Source: Fomitopsis serialis
Taxonomy: Eukaryota > Basidiomycota > Agaricomycetes > Polyporales > Fomitopsidaceae
Length of the DNA: 64,000 nucleotides
NCBI RefSeq assembly: GCF_022376445.1
Contig: NW_025955016.1
Location: 62,001 to 126,000, forward strand
Direction: 5' to 3'
The notes beneath the pieces are model-generated. The model saw nothing but the letters and a program-made list of their open reading frames with translations, did no database searches and was not told where the DNA came from. How positions within the stretch are numbered: position 1 is the first letter of the stretch; each line of letters starts with the position of its first letter. Below, in pieces: positions 47,901 to 58,902 of this stretch. A program made the translations under genes and the position numbers.

Positions 47901-50050
47901 TACACCGACCCATTAAAGACGGCGGCCTCGGGCTCCTAGACATCGAATCCCGAAACGAGGCAATTAACTTGATGTGGCTCAAACGCTATCTGAACCTAAG
48001 CCCTAGCCGACCCACCTGGGCCTTCGCGATGGACGCCATCATTAACCAGTATGCCACAAAGGACGCTGGTGAAATAAGACCTAAAGCACAGATAAATACC
48101 TTCCTGCAGAGCTGGCACCCACCGCTCAAAGGAAAATCATCACTGCCACAGTATATCAAAACCATGCTATCAACTGCGAAAAAGTATGGCGCTCACCTAG
48201 AAGCACTGAAAGTTGACGCATCGCTAAAAAAACAACTCCCAGTATGGTACCACATCGGGGCGACCAAAGCCTTACGCAAGCTGAACAATACGAAAATCAG
48301 TGACTGCCTACGTGACAACCACAATGTCACAACCATCGCAGACTTACTACACTCCACTGAATCAACATGTGGATCAAACCCGCCACAACAGAGACGGAGC
48401 TGGGGCAATGATGACTGTGAGTGCCCCGAATGCATTGCGGCAATCCAAAATGGATGCAAACATCCGGAGAAGTGCAGGCTAGCCGCTTTCCGTATACTAA
48501 GCGAAATTCTACCCAAGTGGAACCCACTCTCTGTGGAGTATACGGACGGTCTCACACTGACAACACGACGATCCCTTCGCAATGACGAAGCAAAAACGGA
48601 AAAAGGGGACACCCTCACCTTCAACCCCTCCATCACAGCCCGCGGCGGCATAGCAGAAATGTTCCGCATCTTCGTTGAACCCAGCACGATGCGAGACCCA
48701 CCATCGCATCGTAAACGCCCCGGCCTAGTAGTCCACCAGGAATCCACGATCGTCTACATCTTTCAGACTTTGCCAGATAATGCAGCGAGAGAAGACAATA
48801 TGCCTGAAGGAAAACATATGGTTTTCTTCGGTGAGCATGACCAGAGGAACGCACTTATAACTGAGTCAATAGACCCGGACACTCACTCACCGGCCCCAGG
48901 GGAGATAGTCGCTGCCATATATGCGGTTGCCCACACCCCGATTGATGCCCCCCTCCGTATCCTAAGCACTAACGACGTACTCACATCCACAATGATTACC
49001 AAGACCCCAATTTGGGAGGACAATGGCTGGATAAATGTATCCCCAGCGACTCATATCCGTGCCCTCCTCAATCGGCTCAGACAGCGCTGCGCACCCACGT
49101 CTCTAGGGAAGATTATAAAACCTGATGACTGGAAAACATTGGAAAAAGCGAGACAGACCTTCTCCCCAAATCAACCGCAGCTTTGGCCCACCGCTCCTCC
49201 CCCCTCCCTCATTCGAGACAAACGCTTCGACGTTACAGGAGCCAAACTACTCACCCTCACGCAAGCTTCAGCATACAAAGGAATCATCTCGTGGAAGTGC
49301 ACTCCACCGAGACAAAAGGCTACCGCAAACCTGGGAGCAATCCATGAACTAACACCGCCCGGAAACTGCATGACAAACAAGACGATATGGATGAGCGCTC
49401 GCCACAAAGATTTCAGTCGGTCCTTTGCGATCTTCTTATGGAAGTGCGTCCATGGGGCCCTAAAATGCGGCAGCTACTGGCTTAACATCCCTGGTTTCGA
49501 GGATCGTGCGCGATGCAGTTTCTGCGGACAAACGGAATCAGTGGAACACATCCTTTTCGAATGCCCGGCAACAGGACAAAGAGAAATATGGCAAATAATC
49601 GCTGCATTGTGGCGAAAAAAGGGCCTACCTTGGTCCACACTAACCATGATCGACATCCTCGCCCTAGGGTTAAAAGAATGGACGAACGAGAAGAGCAAAT
49701 TTCGACCTGGAGCGACGAGGCTATGGAAAATAATGATCTCAGAGGCGGCTCACCTAGTATGGAAGCTGCGGTGTGATAGAGTCATCGGACACCAAGACGA
49801 AAGAGATTGGGAACATAGTGCCATATACGTACGCTGCAAGCTAGCATACATTCTAAATAGTCGCCTCTCCATTGATGTGGAAGCCACCAGAAAGCGCTAC
49901 GGAGATCGAGCCTTATCGCGGGACCTTGTCCTCGCCACGTGGAACGCCGTCATCTATGATGAACTAGCGCTCCCGGAAGACTGGACGAAGTGCAAAGGTT
50001 TTTTAGTGGGTAGTTCCCCGATTCTACGCATCGAGATCGATCCGGGGTGA
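44910..50050 (+). pseudogene. LINE ORF2: endonuclease, reverse transcriptase, RNase H-like, zinc knuckle; frameshifted
   Basis: The first in-frame ATG is at 44910. The endonuclease motifs are complete: SLNINGRG, CLQETHL, NVYAPN, IGDFNIV, SRLDRIYVTNEL and HTDHRLVSA. The reverse transcriptase begins with RATGLDGIPYEFW. The frame then breaks near 46793-46801 (CGGGGTGAACCC). In the next frame the RT continues with LYKKGDRRDISNYRPITLL, HPDQAGFMPGR, ALDQEKAYDKID, VRQGDPLSCLLFDIAIEPLA and the catalytic FADD box. A later segment (GEIVAAIYAV, ILSTNDVLT) looks like a degenerate RNase H. The C-terminal knuckle CSFCGQTESVEHILFECP has the pattern C-x2-C-x7-H-x4-C. The frameshift separates endonuclease from most of the RT, so this copy cannot mobilise itself as read. 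Confidence 0.9.
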
Positions 50051-50186
50051 TGAGTCCCACACTGGCTATTAAGCCGTGCGTAAACTGCATTTTTTTCCGT
50101 GGATTGCACTTACGGGTAACACCGTACGCAAGCTGGGCGACCGGGGTGGACCAATTGTCTGTTGCCGGCACCTGAAAAAGCCCTCC

Positions 50187-50205
50187 AAAAAAAAAAAAAA
50201 AAAAA
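50187..50205 (+). other. 3' poly(A) tail of the LINE
   Basis: A run of about 19 A ends directly at the right target-site duplication, the expected trace of target-primed reverse transcription. Confidence 0.85.
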
Positions 50206-50219
50206 AGAATGCCTCCAAT
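50206..50219. repeat. right target-site duplication of the LINE
   Basis: This is an exact copy of the 14-mer at 39381-39394. It lies 68 bp from the HRD3 stop codon, so the insertion is probably within the HRD3 3' UTR. Confidence 0.93.
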
Positions 50220-50287
50220 TCGATATCGATACAGACAACGATGTCGTACAATCCACGAGAAATCCACATAAACCCTTGGTTGTACCA

Positions 50288-53200
50288 TCACAGCAACGGA
50301 GCTTGCCAGTCTACTGGAGGCGCCTGCTGCGCGGGAAGTGCTTGCCCACCATTTCCTGGCTGTGCTTGTTGCTGTTGGGCTTCTCTCCGGATGCGGTCCA
50401 GATAGCGCCCCCGGACGTACAATAAGACGGACACCAGGATGCATACTACAACGAGCAGCATGGTCTCAGCGAAGTCGTCGTCCTCGTCGTCCCGTTTGCG
50501 AGTAGTGGCGTCGAAGTAGTCTTCAGGCCCGAAATCGCCCTCGCGATCGGCCTCGGCCTGTCTGCGTTCTCTCGCCCACTGGGAGAGACGCTAGTTATCA
50601 GGGTGCGGATCGCGATATGAGGGCCGGGAACACGCACCTTCACCGGATCATCGTCGTCCTGGCGCACACGATCAACGTTCTGACCATTCTTCTTCCGCTT
50701 GTTGAACTCTTCACGGGCCTTCCCAATGTACCACGGTCCGTCCTCGTACTCATCGATCTCGCCAACGGGCTCCCCGGCTGCTGCCTGCGTGTTGTCTGTC
50801 TCCTCGCCACCCTCGACGGTTCGTCCTTGTGGTGGTGGAAGACGAGAACGGCCTGCGGCTGTCAGCGCAACCTAGCGTAGATGGATAGACATGGCTTACT
50901 GCTCTCCTCATCGTCTTCGCCCCATATGCTCAGTCCGCCGGACCGCCCAGTGAGAGTCCGCCAGAGGCTCCGCGCATGCAACTTCAACAGCGAGATCGAG
51001 ACAGGGACCGAAGCTTCGCTGTTGGTCTCCAATGCCAAATCGTAGTGACGCTTCGCCAAGTGGAAGTCCTGCACATTCACATCATCAGCAATTCAGAGGT
51101 TCGGTGACACTCCTGTTGACACATACCTGAGGGACTCCGATACCGTTCTCATACATCCACCCAAGATTCCACATCGCCAGCGCGCTCATCTGGGTATCGG
51201 CCGCGGACTGATAGTAACCCGCCGCTTTCTCCCAGCGCACCTTTTCGGGCTCATCCGCGACACCCAGTCCGTGGTAGTAGTAGTCGCCCACCTTGACCAG
51301 AGAGTCGACGTTGCGTTGCGCGGCAGATCGGATCCACTGTGTAAGAGCGAGTCGCGCAGTATCGTTGGAAGGCGAGGTCGGCGCGAATCTCGTGAAACGC
51401 AAGATGCTCCTGTCTGTAACACTGATCAGGTATGGGTTGACAGGCGAGGCAGCTTCCTGCGTACCTTGGTCGAGCACATACGCAAGATTATTCTGCGCGA
51501 CTTCGTTCCCGCGCTCAGCAGCGATCCACCACCTCAGCATCGCCATCTCATGACCCCTCTCCGTGCCAAGCTCCCATAGCTCTGCCGCCTCGTCGAGAAG
51601 GTCTTCGTCCCACACGCCGCGCTCCGTAACGACCTTGAAGAATGACACAGCGACAGAGCACGAGCTCCCCGCGATGTGCGGTGTGATCATGTTGTTCCGC
51701 GCCTGCGCTGCCTGAATCTCCGCGAGGTAGTGGTACGCCTCGAACGGAGACCCCTGGCGCATCGCTGTCTCGAAGTAGGCCGCGGCCACTTTCACGTCGC
51801 CGCGCTCTGCCGGGCGTTAGTCTCCTGATGTTCGCAAGAGCGGTATTCCACCCACCATAGTACATCTTGCCGAGGTTGACCGCGGCCTCCGCGAGCTCCT
51901 GCCCAGCCGCGATCGTGAAATGGTTCATCGCCTTCTTCGCATCCTTCTTCCCCTCCACCAGCCCATCCCTCCAGATGATGCCCAGCCCATTATGGCTCTC
52001 CTTCTCGTTGAAGTCCGCCCCGCGCTCGAACCACATCCGTGCCGTCGCCGCGTCCGCCTGTACGCCCTCCCCGCGCAGGTACATCCGGCCGAGGTAGCCT
52101 GCTGCGAGCGCTCCGTACGCGGCGAGCGTCGGGTTCTCCTCACGAATCGTCGCAGAGGAGGTGTCACGCCCGTGGTCGCGCGACCAGACTTGCCGAGCAA
52201 TGCGCATGAAGTAGTAACGCGCGCGCGCAAAGTCCCGCGGGATGGCGCTGGCGCCTTCGCCCCCGGAAGCGATCCCACCGGGGAGGGCGTAGACGCTGCC
52301 TTGGTAGAAGATCTTGCCGAGCCGGAACGCAAAGTCCGTCTCACCGCGGTCTGCGTTGAACTGAGTGAATGTGGTCAGCAATCAAAGAAAGAATATGATC
52401 GACTCGCAGCGCACCAAGTAGTATTCCAGCAGGTCTTCCCATGTCTCGCCGGCTGCCTGGGCGCGCGCAGTCTTGATGACTGGCCTACCCGCCTGCAGAC
52501 CCGTGGACGCCACGCTTGCACCGGGCCCGAAGACGCCACCGACGAGGTCAGACAGCTTCGGCGCTGCGAGAGGGAGCGTGCGGCCGCCGGGAGGGCCGGA
52601 CAGGAACCGTGCCATCGCTGCCTGCATATCAGTATACGCACTGTACATCTCCGAGGCAGGACGCACTTTGTTCCGCCGCGTCCTCGTACCACGACAGCGA
52701 GTCCATGCAGTTCTCGGCTACGCCGACGCCCGCCCAGTACCGGTATCCGAGCGCCATTTGTGCACCTTTGTGTCCGCCGTGTGCTGCGAATGTCAGGTAC
52801 AGTTGTGCCTTCGCCTGGTCTATGGGAACGACACCGTGGTACCCGGTCGAGTGGAAGAAACCTAACATCGCTTGTGAGGACGCGTTGCCCGTCAGCTGTG
52901 CGTGGGTCGAGTATGAGTGGTATCCCAGCCTGGGCTTTGATGGAAAGTAACTGTTGGGTGGAGACTGCAACGACCTGTCAGCTACGAATAGTAACCTCCA
53001 GCTGTTTCCAAACCGAGAGGCCCCTTCCCGAAGAAATGCACACAGGCGGAGGACGTCGGGTCCCTGCCTTTCGGCCTCAGCCACCCACCACCGTCTGGCT
53101 GGCCCTCAACGCTGCTGAATCTGATGAGGAACACAGAGACCGGCATACTCCACTTCTATGCGAGTCTTGGAAATAGGGCCTATCGAGTTGGATACAACTG

Positions 53201-53825
53201 TCATGGAGAACGTACCAAAGAGATCTGTGCCAATGTGTAAAGGGCGTCCGTGTGTCCGAGGTCAGCTGCATGCTGGAGAAGGTCAATGACTTTGACCGCC
53301 TTGCCATGGAGCTCCGTATCCTTCCTTCTTCCCCCGCCTAGTTCCTCCTTCACGTACCCTGTCAATGACGCGGGCAGCCATGGATGGTGAAGCAGCTTCA
53401 TTGCTATTCGCATCGCGCTTGCAATCGGGCCGTGACCCTGAATGCTAGGAAATAATGACGAGAGCTGGAACCCATTGTTATTATGAGAGAGGTAGGGGCT
53501 CGAGTCCTCAGTCTGAGATGACGGTAACGCGGTCAAGGTGGAGAGCGTCGATATTGCTTGTTTGTATGCCCTGGAGGCTGCAAGGATTATCCTCAGCGAG
53601 CTACATCTCATGGTCATGATGCCACTACTCACCTTCCGCCGCTGGATCAGCTACTTGGATGCCCTCCTCAGCCTAAGTCAATGCATGAGATAGATACGTC
53701 CTAGACCGCCTTCAGACACGAACCTTGTTCGTAGTATCCACCGCGCAAGCGAATGCGGCGAGAGCTATGACACCAAAGGCAATCAAGCTTGCTTTGCGCG
53801 CGTTCTGGGAAGCCCTCTTCGCCAT
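50288..53825 (-). CDS. HRD3: ERAD component HRD3/SEL1-like, Sel1-repeat membrane protein
   Basis: The model is complement(join(50288..50578,50638..50858,50900..51068,51127..51806,51856..52360,52415..52617,52667..52964,53216..53577,53633..53672,53724..53825)), 956 aa, all phases consistent. The N-terminus is a signal peptide (basic start, then IAFGVIALAAFACAV). Many Sel1 repeats follow, for example LGRMYLRGEGVQADAATARM, LGKMYYGERGDVKVAAAYFE, AMWNLGWMYENGIGVPQ and GFFHSTGYHGVVPIDQAKA. Near the C-terminus lie SLLKLHARSLWRTLTG, a transmembrane helix (MLLVVVCILVSVLLYV) and a Gln/Pro tail. Hrd3/SEL1L stabilises the Hrd1 ubiquitin ligase in the ER membrane and recruits misfolded luminal substrates. 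One intron is 251 bp, the rest 41-60 bp. The LINE sits 68 bp beyond the stop codon. Confidence 0.93.
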
Positions 53826-54117
53826 CCTAGAAAGGCCCGGCGTCGTGGAAGATGGTGAGCGTGGCGGAGAGAGAAGTAGTAGCCAGAGTGTGAACTTGGT
53901 TTGGACACGTACGCCAGACTAATATCTTATCAGATAACCTCGTTTTGGCCAAACCTCGATCAATTGGAAAGTAGTAAATTCTCAATATAATGCGCACGAC
54001 CTCCTCAGACTCAGAGTCCTCTCCTACTACCCGTCGTCACTCCCATCCCAACTGCTACTTTTGGATCCATATCCGGTCTCTTCGTGATTCTAGTACGTAT
54101 CGGATAAGACGTGGAAG
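53826..54117. promoter_or_regulatory. divergent promoter of HRD3 and EFG1
   Basis: This 292 bp between two start codons is AT-richer than the flanking exons. It must contain both promoters. Confidence 0.5.
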
Positions 54118-55218
54118 ATGGCACCAGTACGCACGAGAGGCGCGGGACCTGCCGTTGCATCAACCTCAAAGGCAAATGACCAGATAGAGAACAAGCAAAA
54201 GCGGGACCGCAAACACCAGCACCACCGGAAACATAAGGACTCTGAAGACTCGCCTGCAGGGCTACCAGGAGTGCAGAAGATCAAGTCAGCGCTGCGTCAG
54301 ACGAGGAGATTACTTGCCAAGGTACCGTGCTCGTCCTATCTGCGCATGGAAGCGAATGCAGTCTAATAACGGGTCTGATGTTGTTGTAGGACAAGCTGGC
54401 CGCAGATGTGCGTACCAAGACGGAGCGGAGACTTAAAGCCCTGGAAGCAGACCTTGTGCAGGCTGAGCAGGCAAGGAAGGAACGGGCAATCGCACAACGG
54501 TACCATGCTGTCAAGTTCTTTGGTACGTTCTGTGATCATTTGCGACTGACGTGCTGTGCGCTGAGCTGTGCGAAATAGAAAGGCAGAAGGTGACCAGAAG
54601 GATACAACAAGTCAAACGGCAGCTCGCCAAAGACGAAAACAGCGAGGGAGAAAAGCTCAGGAAGAAGGAACGGAAACAGCTGCAGAAGAGGCTAGAAGAA
54701 CTGCGTGTGGACCTCAATTACATCATTGTGAGTCTCCTCCCTCAGTAATGTCTCCCTATCACATACTCACAGGCACGCCGCTTCACCAGTACTATCCCAA
54801 GCTCAAGAAATACATATCGCTCTTCCCGCCCGAACTCCGCGCTTCACCTCACGCACACCCCGACCCATACCCTCATTTGTACTCCCGGTCTGATGCTCCG
54901 GGTGAGGACGCTAAAGCGGAGAACGAGACAGATGCGCAACGCGAGGAAGTTCGCGCGTGGGTACGCGAGCGGATGGCTGCTGGCGAGATGAGTGCGGAGC
55001 CCGAGGTCGAGCTGCGCGAGCGCGAGCGGCATAAGGACCGCCAAATGACGGCGCGTGATCGGCAACTTGACGAGGGATTGGACAAGGCTAAGGTGAAGGG
55101 GGAGCAGGATGCGAGGCCTGCCGTGTTGGAGGGAGACGAGTTCTTCGGGGACGATGGCGGAAGCGAGGAGAGTGGGGGTGGTGGTGATGGCGAGGATGAG
55201 GAGATGAACAGCGAGTGA
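54118..55218 (+). CDS. EFG1: rRNA-processing protein EFG1
   Basis: The model is join(54118..54321,54390..54522,54579..54727,54790..55218), 304 aa. The conserved EFG1 domain spans about residues 50-185: GVQKIKSALRQTRRLLAK, then RRLKALEADLVQAEQARKER, HAVKFFERQKVTRRIQQVKR and LNYIIYYPKLKKYISLFP. It is almost entirely basic helix. The C-terminal third is charged and disordered, ending in an acidic GGDGEDEEMNSE tail. Efg1 is a nucleolar factor needed for 40S subunit maturation and 18S rRNA production. The acceptor of intron 3 was set at TTCACCAG because only that choice restores the YYPKLKKY motif. The gene is divergent from HRD3. Confidence 0.92.
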
Positions 55219-55867
55219 TGTTCATCATGAACTGGCTGATCTGCCCCCGTTTCCCATGAATCTTCCAGACTAGTGTGCTGAACGGTACATGCTTCGTGGT
55301 CTGGCTTGTTGAGCAGTTGGCCGTACTCCCAATGCAGCAGGGTGGATGCTAGCGTTCTTATTGACGTCTGGAGTACAACTGCAAACAGTCCCCTCAACAG
55401 CACTGCTGTCAATGCAAGTCGCGGTGCCAATGATGTCGGTGCTTGAGTGAGTCTTCGCAATGTTCACCGTCAGAGTGCCCTGACCCGTCCTCAACATGTA
55501 AGCCCCATATTACCAACCACCATTTCAAGTCGACCCTTGTCTTACTATTTTTACCTGCAGATCTATCGCCGCAGGGGAATTGAATTATAGTATCGCGGGG
55601 AAGCACTCTTAGTTGGGTGCGTCGTTCTACCGGCGACAACTGCGTCGTTGTTCAACCACTGACAGCCCAGCGGCATAACTACTGACGACCGTCACGGGGC
55701 CGTGGCAACAACTATACTCTAGATGCCTTGAGCAAACCTCGAGGCTCGCACAGCGCGAGATCCACAACCGAGAGAGACCTTACGCAGGCCCACGTACCAG
55801 CCAGGCTCATCGTCATTCTCCCAGTTCGCGGACACTCCTTATTCGAATCCCAAAGCTTCATTCATCA
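55219..55867. other. intergenic, promoter of the first BTB gene
   Basis: No gene is seen in these 649 bp. The last ~80 bp (GTACCAGCCAGG to the ATG) resemble the sequence upstream of the second BTB gene at 57208-57282, so they were part of the duplicated unit. Confidence 0.5.
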
Positions 55868-56994
55868 ATGTCCGAGCCATCGACAGCGGGATCAGAGCCA
55901 TCGAGCGCGGCCGTGGACGGACCGGCGCAGACACAGGAGGCCGCCGCGCTCGTACGCGATGAGGAGATATGGTTCTCGGACGGAAATGTGGTGCTCGAGG
56001 CGCAAGGACGCGTCTTCAGAGTCTACCAGGGGTTGCTTTCTCGCGACTCCGAGGTGTTTCGTGACCTGTTCACGATCCCCCAACCGTCGTCTGAAGAGAC
56101 CTACGATGGATGCGCTGTCGTGCACCTTATGGACCATCCCGAAGAGCTGCGTCATCTCCTGAGAGTCATCTTCGACGGGAAGAGGTAGGCAGCATTTTGT
56201 GCGGAACCTAACATCCACTGACAGCGTCTCTCAACAGGTACTATCATTCCAACCACCAACTCGACTTCTCGATCGTTGCTGCCCTTGTCCGACTGTCCAA
56301 CAAATATCAAGTCGACTACGTGCGCGATATTTACCTCTCAAGGATGACGTCGTGCTTTTGCACCGATCTCAAGACCTGGGACGCAGTACGCAGTAAACAT
56401 GGCAGTTCTGTCATGAACTTCAGCGACAAAGACGCCATCGCTGCGGTCAATATCGTACGACTTACCGGAGCCAGCTCAATGCTGCCCAGCGCCATGTATC
56501 TCTGCTGCCAGCTTGACACGGAGTTGCTCCTTCAAGGTTCCCCTCGCCTCGACGGTACTCTCGAGTGCCTGAGCTTACAGGACCTCGCGGCATGCATTAA
56601 TGCTCGCTCATCACTAGTCCGGGTAGCCATTTCCTCGTCCTTGGATGTGCTTGACCCTTCCAAGCCATCGCTGCAATGCGACAACATGCGATGCCGACGC
56701 ACCGTCGAGTCCATGCGCCGCCGCATTCTGGATGGTGGCTCGCCGGCCCGGGGGCTTGCGCCTTCGGACGTCCTGATATCCGAAGTGCCGAACATCCGCA
56801 ACGCGCAAAGGCTACACTTCACGGGTTCTGACCTGTGTCAAAACTGTGGGGACGTATTGTGTTCAGCTGAGCAGTGTAGGCGCAATCAGTTCTGGGAAGG
56901 TCTTCCGAAGCATCTGTCCGTCGGTATTGCGATACCAGCGGACTGGCCTCATGCCCAGAACCCTCCAAGTTCATCATATGTATCTTCCATCTAG
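55868..56994 (+). CDS. BTB/POZ domain protein, array copy 1
   Basis: The model is join(55868..56184,56238..56994), 357 aa. The BTB fold occupies about residues 30-135: DEEIWFSDGNVVLEAQGRVF, RVYQGLLSRDSEVFRDLF and VVHLMDHPEELRHLLRVIF. Next comes a helical segment, LVRLSNKYQVDYVRDIYLSR. A C-terminal region conserved among the three copies includes RLTGASSMLPSAMYLCCQL and a Cys-rich LCQNCGDVLCSAEQC. BTB proteins of this type are strongly expanded in Agaricomycetes and may act as adaptors, for instance with Cul3. No partner is evident here. The intron separates the BTB core from the following helix at the same place in all three copies. Confidence 0.88.
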
Positions 56995-57090
56995 CAGGTC
57001 ATGTATACACCTGCATCCGGATTCAAATGGAGTGTAGCTCAGGCTCTCCGAGTCTCTGTCGCCGCTCAGCGCTCAGCTCTGGCGGATGTG

Positions 57091-57106
57091 CGATCACGGG
57101 ATCGTG
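57091..57106. repeat. 16-bp repeat after BTB copy 1
   Basis: CGATCACGGGATCGTG is identical to 58719-58734, which lies downstream of BTB copy 2. It is an imperfect palindrome. Confidence 0.8.
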
Positions 57107-57282
57107 AATTATAACGAGCGTTATTACTATTAGGCTGAGGGCGCGACACGTAAGTTAGCTGCTGCGACCTACTTAGTGTGGACGTACCAAGTACTGCCAG
57201 GTATGTACGTACCAGCCAACCTCGCCACCGCTCTCCCTGTCCGCGGATACTCGTTGATCAACCCCCAAAGCATCGTCGCCTC

Positions 57283-58315
57283 ATGTCCGATTCATCGACA
57301 GCCCAACCCGACATCGTCGCCTTCGTACGCGACGGGGAGATATGGCTTGCGGACGGCAATGTAGTGCTCGAGGCGCAGGGACATGCCTTCAAAGTGTATC
57401 AAGGACTACTGGCGCACAACTCAGAGGTGTTCCGTGACTTGTTCTCCCTTCCTCAGCCGACGTCTCCGGATGCGTACGACGGATGTCCTATCGTCCATCT
57501 CACAGACCATCCTGATGAACTGCGCCATCTTCTGCACGCCCTTTTCTTCGCCCAGAGGTTTGTGGCGTTTCGTGTGCCATTGATCATGCTGACAGTGCTC
57601 ATCTCTCGACAGTCGTCACGGCGATGATGAGCGACTCGATTTCTCAATCGTCGCCTCCCTCATCCGCCTTTCCCATAAATACCAAATCGACCATATTCGC
57701 AATGCTTACCTCTCGCGGATGAGGTCTTGCTTCCCTACCAGCCTCGAAACTTGGGATGCTGTCAACCGTGATCTTGGCAGTCCCGTCATGGAGTTCTGCA
57801 GAAAAGACGCCATCACTGCAGTGAACGTCGCGCGGCTCACCGAGACCGACTCGATGCTGCCCAGCGCCCTGCTCACTTGCTGTCTGATGGAAACAGAGTG
57901 TATCCTAAATGGCGTCCGTCGCATTGACGGGACTCTGGACCGTCTCAGCCCGGCAAATATCATAATGTGCCTCGATGCCCGCCAAACCCTACTCCACAAA
58001 GCCTTCAGCACCAGAATGGAGATATTGCTTCCTCTTGCAGCATCGCCCCAATGCAACTTCGACCAGTGCCGTAGGATGTTACAAACCGTGCAAATGATGC
58101 ATCTGCACACCAGACCAAAACATCTGGTTCGCGATGTCTTTTCATCGAGCGAGGGCCTCATCAGCCTCGTCCAGACTCATGAAGGAGTCTGTGCAGTTTG
58201 TGCAGATACATGGTACAAGGCGGAAGAGCAGGCACGTAGACAGCTTTGGATCGACCTCCCTCGGATCCTGGGTATAGGAGTGCCAGCAGGATGGCCTAGA
58301 GAATTACCGATGTGA
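57283..58315 (+). CDS. BTB/POZ domain protein, array copy 2
   Basis: The model is join(57283..57557,57613..58315), 325 aa. The start context (ATGTCCGA..ATCGACAG) matches copy 1. The BTB core reads DGEIWLADGNVVLEAQGHAF, YQGLLAHNSEVFRDLF and IVHLTDHPDELRHLLHALFF. After the intron, LIRLSHKYQIDHIRNAYLSR and RLTETDSMLPSALLTCCLME match copies 1 and 3. The C-terminal Cys pair VCAVCADTWYK is weaker than in the other copies. The stop overlaps a GTGAGT donor (58312), so an extra 3' exon beginning after a TAG acceptor at about 58380 is possible, as copy 3 has. I kept the shorter form because the extension has no similarity to the siblings. Confidence 0.85.
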
Positions 58316-58902
58316 GTTACGCCGATGTATGTCTATGACACAATAAACACAGAGCTTCACTGACGTTGCATGTACCCATAGCGTCACAGCCTGTAGCTTG
58401 GATCCATGTGGCGGTCATTGGCAGGCCAATGCCTTCTGTGTGACTCATGAGCGTCGCATCCGAAGCGGACTCTTGACAACAGGGTGTCTTGACCATTTGT
58501 TCTATAAGCAGCATTACGGTCCGTCGCGGCGAGTGAATGTATTGTCGTGTACGATTTTAGAGCGAGGTCGAAGCCTGAGCTCGTTGTCATTTGCTCCCTT
58601 TGGAACCCAGTACAGCAGTAGCAAATACATGTATATCATGCTCTCCCTTAGCATTCCCAGAAGTCCCAGTCTGTCCTGTGGCCAGTGTGAGTCCGGGCGG
58701 TCGTAGAAGGTAAATGCCCGATCACGGGATCGTGGAAGGCGCGTCGCGACGCGCGACGGGCGCCAGATGTTCCCGGCGCGCAGGTGAAACGGTGACGCCA
58801 ACCGTTGTGCTCACCTCGTAAGTACTCATTCTTCACGATGCTTCCTGCAGAACCGCTGTGCTTTGTCTAATACTCGCTTGACTATATTGCTGCACGTAGC
58901 CG
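58316..58902. other. intergenic between BTB copies 2 and 3
   Basis: It holds the second copy of the 16-bp repeat (58719-58734). Unlike the interval before copy 2, it lacks the shared upstream block. Confidence 0.45.
58719..58734. repeat. 16-bp repeat after BTB copy 2
   Basis: Identical to 57091-57106; see that entry. Confidence 0.8.

Larger units (their letters stand above)
39395..50205 (+). mobile_element. full-length Tad1-like LINE retrotransposon, 10.8 kb
   Basis: The element runs from a GC-rich 5' end to a 3' A-run (50187-50205) and is flanked by an exact 14-bp target-site duplication. From 5' to 3' it has a leader of about 2.3 kb, ORF1 (41721-44514), a 340-bp spacer, ORF2 (44910-50050) and a short 3' UTR with the A-tail. 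ORF1 has a CCHC knuckle and an RGG tail. ORF2 has an apurinic endonuclease, a reverse transcriptase, an RNase H-like region and a C-terminal zinc knuckle. This architecture matches fungal LINEs of the Tad1 group. The copy is inactive as read: a stop and a frameshift break ORF1 and one frameshift breaks ORF2. Its TSDs are still identical, so the insertion is fairly recent. Confidence 0.93.

Noticed and set aside
58312..58706. 3' exon extension of BTB copy 2 through a GTGAGT donor at its stop codon
   Set aside because: Splice sites are acceptable, but the added peptide is unlike the C-termini of the sibling copies; left as an alternative in the gene entry.
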